Shown piece by piece: positions 10,331-45,694 of a DNA stretch of 64,000 nt. Each line of letters begins with the position of its first letter. Positions within the stretch are counted from its first letter, which is position 1. A program made the translations under genes and the position numbers. The DNA comes from Silurus meridionalis (lineage: Eukaryota; Chordata; Actinopteri; Siluriformes; Siluridae). The DNA lies in contig NC_060909.1 of assembly GCF_014805685.1 (NCBI RefSeq), positions 8,241,792-8,305,791 on the forward strand, written 5' to 3'. The notes beneath the pieces were generated by a model. That model was not told the origin of the DNA. It saw nothing but the letters and a program-made list of their open reading frames with translations, and did no database searches.

Positions 10331-12611
10331 ATTATTTTGTGGATGCCTCCTGCTCAATACTTCAGGCAGTGGTACATGAGATGAACCGGCTGGGAATGTT
10401 GATTGATCTGTCTCATACTTCCTGGGCTACAGCAAAAGCCGTGCTGCAACTTTCCAAAGCTCCGGTCATCTTCAGCCACTCCTCAGCCTACACCATCTGT
10501 AACAACCCACGCAATGTGCCTGATGACTTGCTTTTCATGCTGGTGAATCCAAGCTGCCTTGTTCTCATGTGCCAGAAGTGAGAGTTAATTAGATTTAGGG
10601 TCTTTTATAGCTTTCTGACTGAATTGGAGGAAATAATCAAAAAGCTATTGGATGTAAACAGGAGCACTTCCAAATTGTTTCTCTGGAGACTTTGTTTGTT
10701 ATGCATCTTCGGTTATGTATTTGTATTAATAGACCTGTTACTAGAACCATTATAATTACTTCAATCTTTTTCCACATTTCTCACTTCTACACTAGAAAGC
10801 AAATGGAGGGCTCATTATGGTGAACTTCTACAGTGATTTTATAGCTTGTGGTGCTCATGCAAATGTCTCTCATGTAGCTGGTGAGTTCAGCACTTTTAAT
10901 AAAGAATATAAAATAAATACAAACCACAAAAATTATAAAATAAAAAAAATATAATGGTCTTTTGTGAAATAAATAAAGTTCCACACATGTAATGCATTTA
11001 ACACAAAAAGAAACCAATGGTTAACCTACAAAAACAAGCAAACAGATATAAAATATATAAGAATTTATAACTATCATTAAGCACAGTTATAAAAAAAAAA
11101 AAGGTCCACGCAATACAGCTTCATTACCTCAGCCATGATTATAATGCAGCACCTGAAGCATTAATGGAACTACAATTAGAATGGTGTGTTGTAGTGAGAT
11201 GAAACAAAAATCTATTAAATCTAACTTTTTCTCCATGGACAACATATGTTGGATGATTTTACGGTTGAAGCTGTCTTGGAGCTAATCGCTACAAGACAGC
11301 TTCAGGACTATTGTAAAAAAAATATTTGCAACATGAATCCTTCCAGCACATTGGTGTTCAGTCTAATCTACTGGATCCAGGAGTTTGAAATGTAATCTTT
11401 CAAAATGGCCTGAGCTTAGAACATCTCAAACAATGAAGAAGCTTTAGGGTTCAAGATCACTTTAAAATGTTTTGACTATATTATATATTACACCGCAGTC
11501 TTTGAAAAAATCTAAATATTGTTCAAAATAAATCTACAGAATAAAGACCATATACATCATCTGTTTGCATCATATTGTTTTATATTCCTCTCTACATACA
11601 TTTTAACCGTAAATATGCGCCCTGCAGACCATTTTGACCATCTGAAGCATGTGATAGGAGCCGAACACATTGGAATCGGTGGTGACTATGATGGGGCCAA
11701 TAGGTAAGAGATCTTTCCTGCTTTCACATTTCCAATGTATTTAAATTCTAAGACAATGACTTACTTTGTTCCAGACAAACATCTGCCTTTGTGTGTGTGC
11801 TTATAGTTTTCCTCAGTTTCTGGAGGATGTGTCTAAATACCCTGCTCTGATTGGAGAACTGTGGAGTAGGAAATGGAGTGAGGAAGAACTGGCAGGTGTA
11901 CTGAGGCTCAACTTCCTCAGAGTGTTCAAGAAAGTGGAAAAGGTGAGAGCCAGCCATAATTAAAACCTCAAACCTATACCTGCTCACATCTACTAAGCCC
12001 GCTAGCTTATAGATGAGATAAATCAGATATATGTATGCATATATATTGACGTTTTTCATTAAATCTGACTCTCCAGCAGGAATTAGGCAAAGTTTTAAGT
12101 TAATTGCAAAAGGCTCTTATGTATATATAGCAAAACTACTTTTGAGGCAGTAACATTTCAAAGCAGTTGCTATAAGCAAACCATGTGATCTAAGCAGATT
12201 TTGTGTAGAAGCCTTTAATCTTATAGTCCTGTATTTCCTACACAAAAAAATTGCTATCTGTTTCTGTTTCTACGGTTTTATTTAATTGCAATCCAAGAAT
12301 GTGGGAATAACCTTTATTGTAGCACGTGTTTGCAAAGAATTGCATGTCTAAAAACTGCTGCTTTGTCTGTCTTTTTTTGTGTTGCTGTACAGATACGTGA
12401 TGAACTGCACAACACTATTCCCAGTGAGGTGTTAATCCCTGTTGCAGAGGCCCAAAACGATTGCCGTTTGGTGTTGAGACATCCGAAAATCCCCGAAATG
12501 GTCAAGTCAACCGGGATGCGAGCATACATTTGTTTAAGATCTGATGCTCTGTTCTGGACTGTTCTTTTTGTCCATTTTATGCTGCTATGTAAACCAATAT
12601 ATTATAATTGA
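5533..12611 (+). CDS. dpep2: Membrane dipeptidase (renal dipeptidase family, DPEP2-like), 10 coding exons
   Basis: Zinc-dependent M19 dipeptidase; known family members are GPI-anchored ectoenzymes that cut dipeptides and leukotriene D4. Coding exons: 5533-5645, 6333-6459, 9176-9305, 9707-9848, 10185-10254, 10366-10542, 10796-10880, 11628-11703, 11807-11942, 12393-12611; phases agree at every junction and give 424 residues (human DPEP1 is 411). The N-terminus is a signal peptide ([20 protein letters not shown]). Metal ligands are all present: HND in LIDGHNDLP, E in [12 protein letters not shown] in IDLSHTSW, H in FSHSSAY; GGDYDG follows. The last exon ends in a hydrophobic stretch ([13 protein letters not shown]), as expected of a GPI signal, though the short polar end KPIYYN is atypical. 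It lies tail to tail with slc12a4; this neighbourhood favours dpep2 over dpep1, but only phylogeny can settle that. Confidence 0.9.
6775..6843 (+). mobile_element. Terminal piece of a Tc1-like transposon (left part)
   Basis: ACAACCCCAATTCCAAAA and AAGTTGGGACACTG followed by GCAATGATTTGCAAATCT match the end of a very common fish Tc1-like element. The body of the element resumes at 8567, the gap being filled by hAT-type insertions. Confidence 0.65.
6852..8023 (+). mobile_element. hAT-type DNA transposon with 8-bp target duplication
   Basis: Ends TGGGGCTGCAAC and GTTGCAGCCCTG form 12-bp terminal inverted repeats (two mismatches), flanked on both sides by CTCTAGAG (6844-6851 and 8024-8031). An 8-bp duplication and CAGGG-type ends are characteristic of hAT elements. 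Inside, a possible first exon starts at 6980 ([14 protein letters not shown]) and ends at a GTAAGC donor at 7059, but no transposase domain is seen, so the element is non-autonomous or degenerate. An (AT)n run lies at 7902-7957. It sits in intron 2 of the dipeptidase gene. Confidence 0.75.
8032..8566. mobile_element. Second hAT-like repeat fragment
   Basis: Sequence from about 8090 to 8560 is homologous to 35160-35570: TATGTTTTAGTTTAAAAT, TTCCATTTTTCATTCTGC, GGGGAAACACAGTG, GACTAAACGAATCAT and the end AGGAATCGTTTCAGCC all appear in the same order. The ACTCGAGTTACTCGAGGAATCGTTTCAGCC end resembles a hAT terminus. It interrupts the Tc1-like element around it. Confidence 0.6.
8567..8725 (+). pseudogene. 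Tc1-like transposase remnant (right part)
   Basis: In broken frames this reads VNTV, then [16 protein letters not shown] and [14 protein letters not shown], the middle of a Tc1-family transposase. Together with 6775-6843 it is what is left of one old element split by hAT insertions. Confidence 0.65.
10292..10329. repeat. (AAT)n microsatellite in a 111-bp intron
   Basis: About 12 AAT units inside dipeptidase intron 5 (10255-10365), ending only 36 bases before the 3' splice junction. The intron is so short that frames read through it. Confidence 0.9.
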
Positions 12612-13167
12612 TGCTAGTACAATCATTTATAAAAAAGTCTGAATGCCTTCTTTGTGTAAAGGGCATAGCTTGTTTGAGTACAACATTTAAGACATAGATT
12701 TAAAGCATTTAAGAATTAGAGGCCTTGTTTATACTCTGCTATTTCATGCATTTACAAATTCTCCTCCTTAGCATGTGGCATGATTCCAAGTGCAATAAGT
12801 ACTGTAATAGTTTGTTTAGAGTTTTCTCCGTGCTTTTCTTATACATTGTGTATTTGTATTTTGGTTCTGTCTCTACCATCTCATTACTTGTCTGTTACCT
12901 AATGTATACACCTGTAATATCTGTAAGTCCATCCAATGATTAGTTTACCTTTATGTACCCCCATGTCTCATCACAAATCTATTAGGTAATCCTAGTGTAA
13001 AAGTGCATTACTGACCCTTGTTTTTTGATTATATGATTTTAATACTTAAAAGACACATTTGTTTCTTCCTTGTTTGTTGGTGCTTGAATGGGATTTGACA
13101 TACTCTGGATTATGAAGATATTTTTTTGGACTATCCCTAGTAAACAACAGTTTATGAAGTTTATGGG

Positions 13168-13170
<3 letters not shown>
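12612..13170 (+). other. Probable 3' untranslated region and flank of the dipeptidase gene
   Basis: No canonical AATAAA was found in the first 500 bases after the stop codon. Candidate AATAAA signals on the + strand appear only near 14380 and 14460, so the true 3' end is unknown. Confidence 0.3.

Positions 13171-13231
<61 letters not shown>
13171..13231. repeat. Compound (TG)(TA)(CA) microsatellite
   Basis: TGTGTG, then about 20 TA units, then CACACACA. The three parts together form a palindrome. Confidence 0.9.
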
Positions 13232-13700
13232 CGACCAGGCATAACATTATGACAGGTGAGTGAATAACACTGATGATCTCTTAACACCTGTTTATTGGTG
13301 AGATATATTTGGCAGCTAGTAAACATTTTGTCCTCAAAGTTGATATGTTAGAAGCAGGAAAAATGGGCAAGCGTAAGGATTTGAGTGAGTTTGACATGGG
13401 ACAAATTGTGATGTCTAGACGACTGGGTCAGAGCACCTCCACAACTGCAGCTGTTGTTGGTTGTTCCCAGTCTGCAGTGGTCAGTATCTATCAAAAGTGG
13501 TCCAAGAAAGGAATAGTGGTGAACTGGCAACAGGGTCATGGGCAGCCAAGGTTCATTGATGTATGTGGAGAGAGAAGGCTGGTCCTTGTGGTCCAATCCA
13601 ACAGATGAGCTACTGTAAGAAGTTAATGGTGTTAATGCTCAATGGGTCAGGACTGTTTTGGCAGCAAAAGGGGGACAACAACAATATTAGGCATGGGGTG
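13232..13700 (+). mobile_element. Deleted Tc1-like transposon with transposase N-terminus
   Basis: Begins ACCGACCAGGCATAACATTATGA and ends near GGCAGCAAAAGGGGGACAAC followed by an AATATTAGGCA-type end, both typical of a widespread fish Tc1-like family. An open frame from 13309 encodes the helix-turn-helix DNA-binding part ([38 protein letters not shown]). The catalytic DDE region has been deleted, leaving the N-terminal third joined to the 3' end. Confidence 0.85.
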
Positions 13701-14858
13701 GCCTGGTAGGTCTGTGCGTGTGTGTGTAAATTTCATCTTTTTAAATATTGTTTTTTACACTAATGTTTATTCCGTATTCAATGCTTATCATTTATAGAAA
13801 TGTATTTTTAATTTATATAGTTTTAAGAAATCAAGTTTTATGCTATCCAAACTTTGCTATATTTCACCTCTTTTTTTTTCCAGTTTGTTTTGTTTCTTGT
13901 CTTTAAAGGCTATGCCTTTCAATAAGAGTACTTACTGTATGTCTAAATACAGAGTTGTTAGATGGATAGATATCTTATTATGTGGACTATAAACCAGTAT
14001 CAATATAAATTTATTAAGAGAGAATTCAAAGCAGTTTTGTAAGTCAATTTGGATAAGGGCATCTGCCAAACACCATGAATGTGAACAAGCAAATCATGCA
14101 TTTGCACATGTTGATTTGAGTTTTTTATTTATTTTTTTCCACTCTGATCATTTTAAGTTTTACAGATTCATTTGCATGTATTGTGGCCACATAAATATCA
14201 ATGTGTAATAATTACAGCTGTCACTGTGAGTTGTACTGATGCCTTAATTAAAAGTAAAAATATGTCCTTTTTTCATTTACAAAGTTTAACATCATATATT
14301 TAAAAAAAATTGTTCAAAAGTCCAGTATAAAAAGTCATAAGTTATAAAATCATTTCATGTTTTCCTCCAAAATCATGAATAAATTCAATGTTCTTTCTTT
14401 GACCATTATCTACAACTTGTTGCTTTCAAGCCAATGGGAGTAAAGGCCCATAAATTAGGAAATAAATAAAACAAAAACAACTTTTCCAACAACTCTAAGT
14501 ATAATTTGTGTTTGGACTAAAGCTCTTCATGGAAAAATCTTACAGAAACACATGCACTGATGCATCTGTAGCTGTACTGAAATAGCTTAATGTTAAATAG
14601 CATTACTTGTTTGCAGATTTCAAAAGAACAGCAGATTTCTGTGAATGCATAATTTTTTTCTCTGTGCAGACTGATCTAACTTTCTGTTCACTGTGAATTC
14701 TTGCCCACATTTTTCAGACCACAAATGGTTGTTGATGGTGTTTTGCTTTCTTATTAGAATCAGATAAGCTAGCTGAGAACTAAATCTGAACAGCGGAAAT
14801 ATACTTTAGTGCAGCTTTTGTTCAGTCCCATGTGCTATGTCTGCTAATGCTTAATGCA

Positions 14859-14922
<64 letters not shown>

Positions 14923-15137
14923 AAATACTTGTAAGGCTTAAACCACAGAATGAGTGCCATATGTGTGCATTCATATACAACGGATTGCAACTAAAATTCT
15001 GCATATGGGAAATAAATGAATCTTACTTTTTCTGCATTAAATACTATTGATACTGTTTATCAAAATTCATATTCAAATAATACGTTATCCTACCCTGATT
15101 TGCTTTGCAAGGGCAAATCTGGCAATGTGGTTATGAG
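13701..15137. other. Intergenic space between converging genes, including the slc12a4 3' untranslated region
   Basis: Contains a SINE tail fragment (GGATAAGGGCATCTGCCAAA, about 14050-14072) and a (GT)n microsatellite at 14863-14921. On the - strand, AATAAA-type signals (TTTATT on the + strand) lie near 14007 and 14126 and could end slc12a4 transcripts. No further gene seen. Confidence 0.5.
14863..14921. repeat. (GT)n microsatellite
   Basis: About 29 uninterrupted GT units in the intergenic space, probably within the slc12a4 3' untranslated region as (CA)n on the transcript. Confidence 0.95.
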
Positions 15138-41200
<26,063 letters not shown>

Positions 41201-41480
41201 GTTTTCATTCGCCCAGCAGATTTATCTAGGCCTGTCTTGTCTTTTGGGAAAGATAACGCTGGGATTTCAGCTCTCAGCTGAAGCTTGCAACTTCCAAGTG
41301 CATTCCTCTGCTCTTTGCTCACTTCCTCCCATTTCACTCCATTACCATAATCTCCTCCCTTAGTTCCCCTTGGCCCTGCCCCTGCTTGGAAAGACATTCA
41401 ATAGAGCCAGCCCTGCCCCCGTTACACACTGCAGAGTCTCCATTCGGCCATAGCACATTTCCCCCTTTTGAAAGGGGCCT
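41201..41480 (-). promoter_or_regulatory. slc12a4: 5' untranslated region and candidate promoter of slc12a4
   Basis: Directly upstream of the KCC1 start codon, in a stretch clearly richer in G and C than the surroundings. On the gene strand it carries GGGGGCAGGGCTGG and GGGGCAGGGCC, which resemble SP/KLF binding sites, near 41375-41420. No TATA box is seen. The start context is GAAAACATGCC. Confidence 0.45.
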
Positions 41481-43240
41481 CCTAAAACATGATTCAGGCC
41501 CAGCAACAGCTTGGGAACAAATGACGTGGCCAGGACGGAATAATAGCTCCACACACTCCTGAAAACATACAATTCAGAAAAGAAGAAGGTTTGCAGTGAG
41601 ATCTCTGAAGGCATGTGTCATCTATTAGCTGCTTTAAAGTTACTTCCAGTAATGGTAAACAAGTTGTTTAGCAACTTTTGGGTTTCACTGCTATTGGAAA
41701 TGGCATCTATCATTCATATCAATGTTCTAATGCAAATAAAGTCTGCTGTGGAACTCTGAAATTTATATTTAGTTAAAAATGTGAACTGACTAGGTTTCGA
41801 GTACTTTTATAATACTAAATGGAAAGAAAAGGGAAACAAATGATTAATTTAGTTCACTCATTACCACATCACAAATAATATGTAGCCAATACATTGTCCC
41901 ATAGTAGGGGCCATAAATTCATTATATTAAAGTATAAAACATGAATCAGCATTAACAAATGCAGCATCAGCTAAGTAAATGTGAATGTTATTGGATAGTT
42001 TGTTTAGTAGTAATGTTTTACATGTTTAACTAGATGATTGTTTATACTTGCCATCATATTTAAATGCCCACTTTCCTATTCATGGTGGTACCTTTCTTTA
42101 ATTTGGGAAAGTTATTTTGGAATATGATAGAATATTAGTGTCTTAAATACTTTCTTGGACAATTTAAAGCAATTTCTAAATCGTAAGCCTGTAATATGGT
42201 CACCTAATGCAGTGTCCTTTTCATTTTATATATTAGGTGCTAGCTTAGTAATGCCTAACCAACAGATGAACAATAGATATTCATATGTATTTATTTATTA
42301 TTATTATTAGTCGACGTTGTAGTAGTAATAGAAGTAATATATTTGCAGATTTGAATGTTCATTTATACTACTGACCTTTCTCCCTGTTAGTTAAGAATGT
42401 TTTCCAACAAGTTAATAGTTTACAGCAAATACACAAGAAGAAGCATTTGGTTCATTGTACTAGGTGTATTTTAGAAATTGGAGACAACTAATGACCAATG
42501 TCTATATACAGACATTAAACACAGGCTCTTTTTCTTCATGTAGCTTTTTTCAACACATTGAATTTACTCTGAATTTAGCTTGTATGTTCCCTTAAGCCAA
42601 AACAATGTAAAAATTTTTTTTTTGGTATTAGAAGGACTGGAAAAAGCAGATCATTTGCAGTAACTGTAAATGCTAGTAGTCTGTAATTACTGTAGCGCTT
42701 TCTATTTTAAGACACTACACCCAGTTCTTGCTGAAAGTTGTATTTTGTTCTTCCTACATAAACTGTGTTTTTAGTTTTCCACTGGACAGGCAGACAAAAT
42801 CAACTGAAAAATCCTATTATCAGACACTTAAATATCTCACCTGTCCAATACACATCTATTCCTTTTCACATAGACTTATCTTCTATTCATAATTGTAAAC
42901 ACTTCTCTGTCCTGTTTTTGCAGAGGCTGTAAAAATAGACTGGCTCCAGGGCTCATCCATGTGTCATGTTGTTATGGTCACTATTGTTGTTATTGCCACT
43001 GCTTGTGCTGACTAACACTGTCTAATAAAAAATTGCTTTTTCAATGCTTGGACAGACTGTGAGGATTATGAGCAATGTCTAAGTGTGATATTACATTAAT
43101 TATCAGATTAGCCGACAGTAAACAAAGGTTGCGAATGTACAAATAGCTATACTTCCTGAATGGCTAATGTATATAGATGACCTGTGTAGTGGCCTGGGAA
43201 AACCTTCTACAGTGAAATACTGATATTCTTCACAAATATA
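41481..43240. other. Upstream flank of slc12a4, nothing recognised
   Basis: AT-rich sequence with no supported gene, RNA or repeat element. Confidence 0.4.
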
Positions 43241-43578
43241 CAGTGCCCTCCACAATTATTGGCACCCCTGTTTAAGATGTGGTCGTGGACTTCTAAAAAT
43301 TCTCCTTTTTTTTAAAACAACATAGAACCCAAATGCAAAAAAAGAGAAAAACTCCAACCTTTCATTTAAGTAAATAACTTTGGTGGTAAAAAAAATCATA
43401 CATTTAGAAAAAAAAAAAACTTGAAATCATGTGTCCCACAATTATTGGCACCCCTAACAATTCCTCTGAAAAATTTAATTTATTTTTTTTTTTTTATATA
43501 TTTTCTGTAGTTGCTAAGGTTGGTCAGGGTATCTAGGGACTTTTAATTAGTAATTCATGATTTCCTGTTTCCCTGGGG

Positions 43579-43586
43579 TATAAATA
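43579..43586 (+). promoter_or_regulatory. TATA-like box of the Tc1 transposase
   Basis: TATAAATA lies 50 bases before the transposase start codon, inside the element, and could drive its expression. Confidence 0.4.
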
Positions 43587-43628
43587 TGACGTGACACAGA
43601 GGCCTAATTCTCTTACCCATTTGTCAAC

Positions 43629-45475
43629 ATGGCAAAGACAAGAGAACACACCATTCAAGTAAGGCAAATGTGTGTCGACCTTCATAAGTCAGGCAATGGC
43701 TACAAGAAAATAGCCTCTCGCCTTAACTTGCCGGTATCTACAGTCAGAGGAATCATTAAGAAGTTTAAAACAACTGGAACAGTGACAAACAAGGCTGGAA
43801 GAGGTCCCAAGTTTATCTTGCCACAACGCACAGTGAGGAGGATGGTAAGAGAAGTAAAAAAATTTCCCAAGCTCACCGTCACAGAATTGCATCAAAGAGT
43901 GGCATCTTGGGGTCACAGAGTCTCCAAAACAACCATCAGACGCTCTCTACATGCCAACAAGCTGTTTGGGAGGCATGCAAGGAAAAAGCCTTTTCTCACT
44001 AACACTCACAAACGTAAACGTCTGGAGTTTGCTAAGCGGTACTGGGACTTCAACTGGGATCGTGTGCTTTGGTCAGATGAGACTAAGATTGAGCTTTTTG
44101 GCAACAAACACTCTAAGTGGGTCTGGTGTAAAACAAAAGATGAGTACAGTGGAACCTCGGGTTACGAATTTAATTCGTTCCGGTACTTTATTCGTAACCT
44201 GAAAAGTTCGTATCCCGATACAAATTTCCCCATAATAACAGAAACTTCGGTAATTCGTTCTGGACAACCAAAAATATTACTTAAATAAAAATAAAGCCAA
44301 TATTCACTAATATTATTTACTTTTAACATGTTATATTAAAATCATACCACATAAAAACATACAAAAGAGGAAAACATCTTTACCGGTACTTTCCTTTGAG
44401 AAGACTCGCTGCAGGAGACGACGTCAGAGAAGGGGAGGAGGGAGAGTTATTGTTTGAAGGAGAATCTTATTATATTATATTATTATATATTATTATATAT
44501 TATATTATAGAATATTAAAGACAGTGTTATTAACACGAACGCTGAGACAATTGTTGCATTAGAGGGAAAATGAGAGTTGTTTCTTTAAGGCTACTATCAG
44601 TTGGTATTGAAGTCCAGAGTGAAATTCATTATGGGTATTGTACTGGAAAAGACTGTAACCCTGCTAATCTATCTTCATAAAAACAAGTAAAGAGGTTATG
44701 CATCGGCTAATGTTGTCCATCTCATCATTCCACGAGCATCAACTAACGAGTTGTTACGCTGCCGCCGGGAAAAGTTCAAGCGGATATGTAACACGATGCT
44801 CTCGCTAGGGACACAGGACGCTAACTGATGTGATGAGCTGCGTGGATAGAGCAAAAACAACCAACTTGCCTGCGATTTTTTGGTGAGCGACGTTCGTATC
44901 TCGATATATTGTTCGTAACCAGGGGCAAAAATTTTGATAAACTGCGATTCGTAACCTGAATTATACGTATGCCGGGTCGTTCGTAACCCAAGGTTTCACT
45001 GTATGCCGAAAAGCACCTCATGCCCACCGTGAAGTATGGTGGAGGATCTGTGATGCTGTGGGCCTGTTTCTCTTCCAAAGGCCCTGGGAACCTTGTTAGG
45101 GTGCATGGCATTATGAATGCTTTGAAATACCAGGATATTTTAAATAAAAACCTGATGGCCTCTGCCAGAAAGCTGAAGATGGGTCGTCATTGGGTCTTTC
45201 AGCAGGATAATGATCCAAAACATGTGGCAAAATCTACACAAAAGTGGTTCAGCAGTCACAAACTCAAGGTCCTCCCATGGCCATCTCAGTCCCCAGACCT
45301 CAACCCAATCGAAAACCTGTGGGGCGAGCTAAAGAGAAGAGTGCATAAGAGAGGACCCAGGACACTGGATGATCTAGAAAGATTGTGCAAAGAAGAATGG
45401 TCAAAAATCCCTCTCTCTGTGTTCTCCAATCTTGTGAAATGTTATAGGAGGAGATTAGGTTGTACAAAGTATTAA
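43629..45475 (+). pseudogene. Tc1 transposase gene split by a nested transposon
   Basis: Cut-and-paste transposase of the DD34E type. First part 43629-44146: paired-like helix-turn-helix DNA-binding region (KIASRLNLPVSTVRGIIKKF) and the first catalytic Asp in VLWSDETKIELFG. Second part 45004-45475: QQDNDPKH with the second Asp and SPDLNPIENLWGELK with the Glu, 34 residues apart. Removing the nested element at 44147-45001 and one TA keeps one frame of 329 residues with no stop, the normal length. The insertion is therefore the only break I see. As it stands the frame stops inside the insert at 44288. Confidence 0.92.
44147..45001. mobile_element. TA-flanked non-autonomous DNA transposon (mariner/Tigger-like) nested in the Tc1 transposase
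   Basis: Ends CAGTGGAACCTCGGGTTACG and, inverted, CAGTGAAACCTTGGGTTACG; the target TA is duplicated at 44145-44146 and 45002-45003. Inside each end GTTCGTAACC-type motifs recur. No transposase frame is seen in its 855 bp, so it depended on a related enzyme. Confidence 0.9.
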
Positions 45476-45694
45476 CATCAGGGGTGCCAATAATTGTGGC
45501 ACACATGATTTCAAGTTTTTTTTTTTTCTAAATGTTTGATTTTTTTTACCACCAAAGTAATGTACTTAAATAAAAGGTTGGATTTTTCTCTTTTTTTGCA
45601 TTTGGGTTCTATGTTGTTTTAAAAAAAGGAGAATTTTTTGAAGTCCACGACCACATCTTAAACAGGGGTGCCAATAATTGTGGAGGGCACTGTA

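Larger units (their letters stand above)
43241..45692 (+). mobile_element. Tc1-like DNA transposon with IR/DR ends, interrupted by a nested element
   Basis: Flanked by TA (43239-43240 and 45693-45694). The ends are CAGTGCCCTCCACAATTATT and its complement. Each end is a long inverted repeat of roughly 200 bp holding two copies of CCACAATTATTGGCACCCC (43250-43268 and 43436-43454 on the left; 45481-45499 and 45665-45683 inverted on the right), the IR/DR layout of Sleeping Beauty-type elements. Without the 855-bp nested insert and one TA it is about 1.6 kb, the usual Tc1 size. Confidence 0.93.

Noticed and set aside
10149..10581. Single uninterrupted dipeptidase exon across 10185-10542
   Set aside because: The frame reads through the AAT repeat, but removing 10255-10365 gives the expected family sequence (DFGK followed by [10 protein letters not shown]), so a short intron is present.
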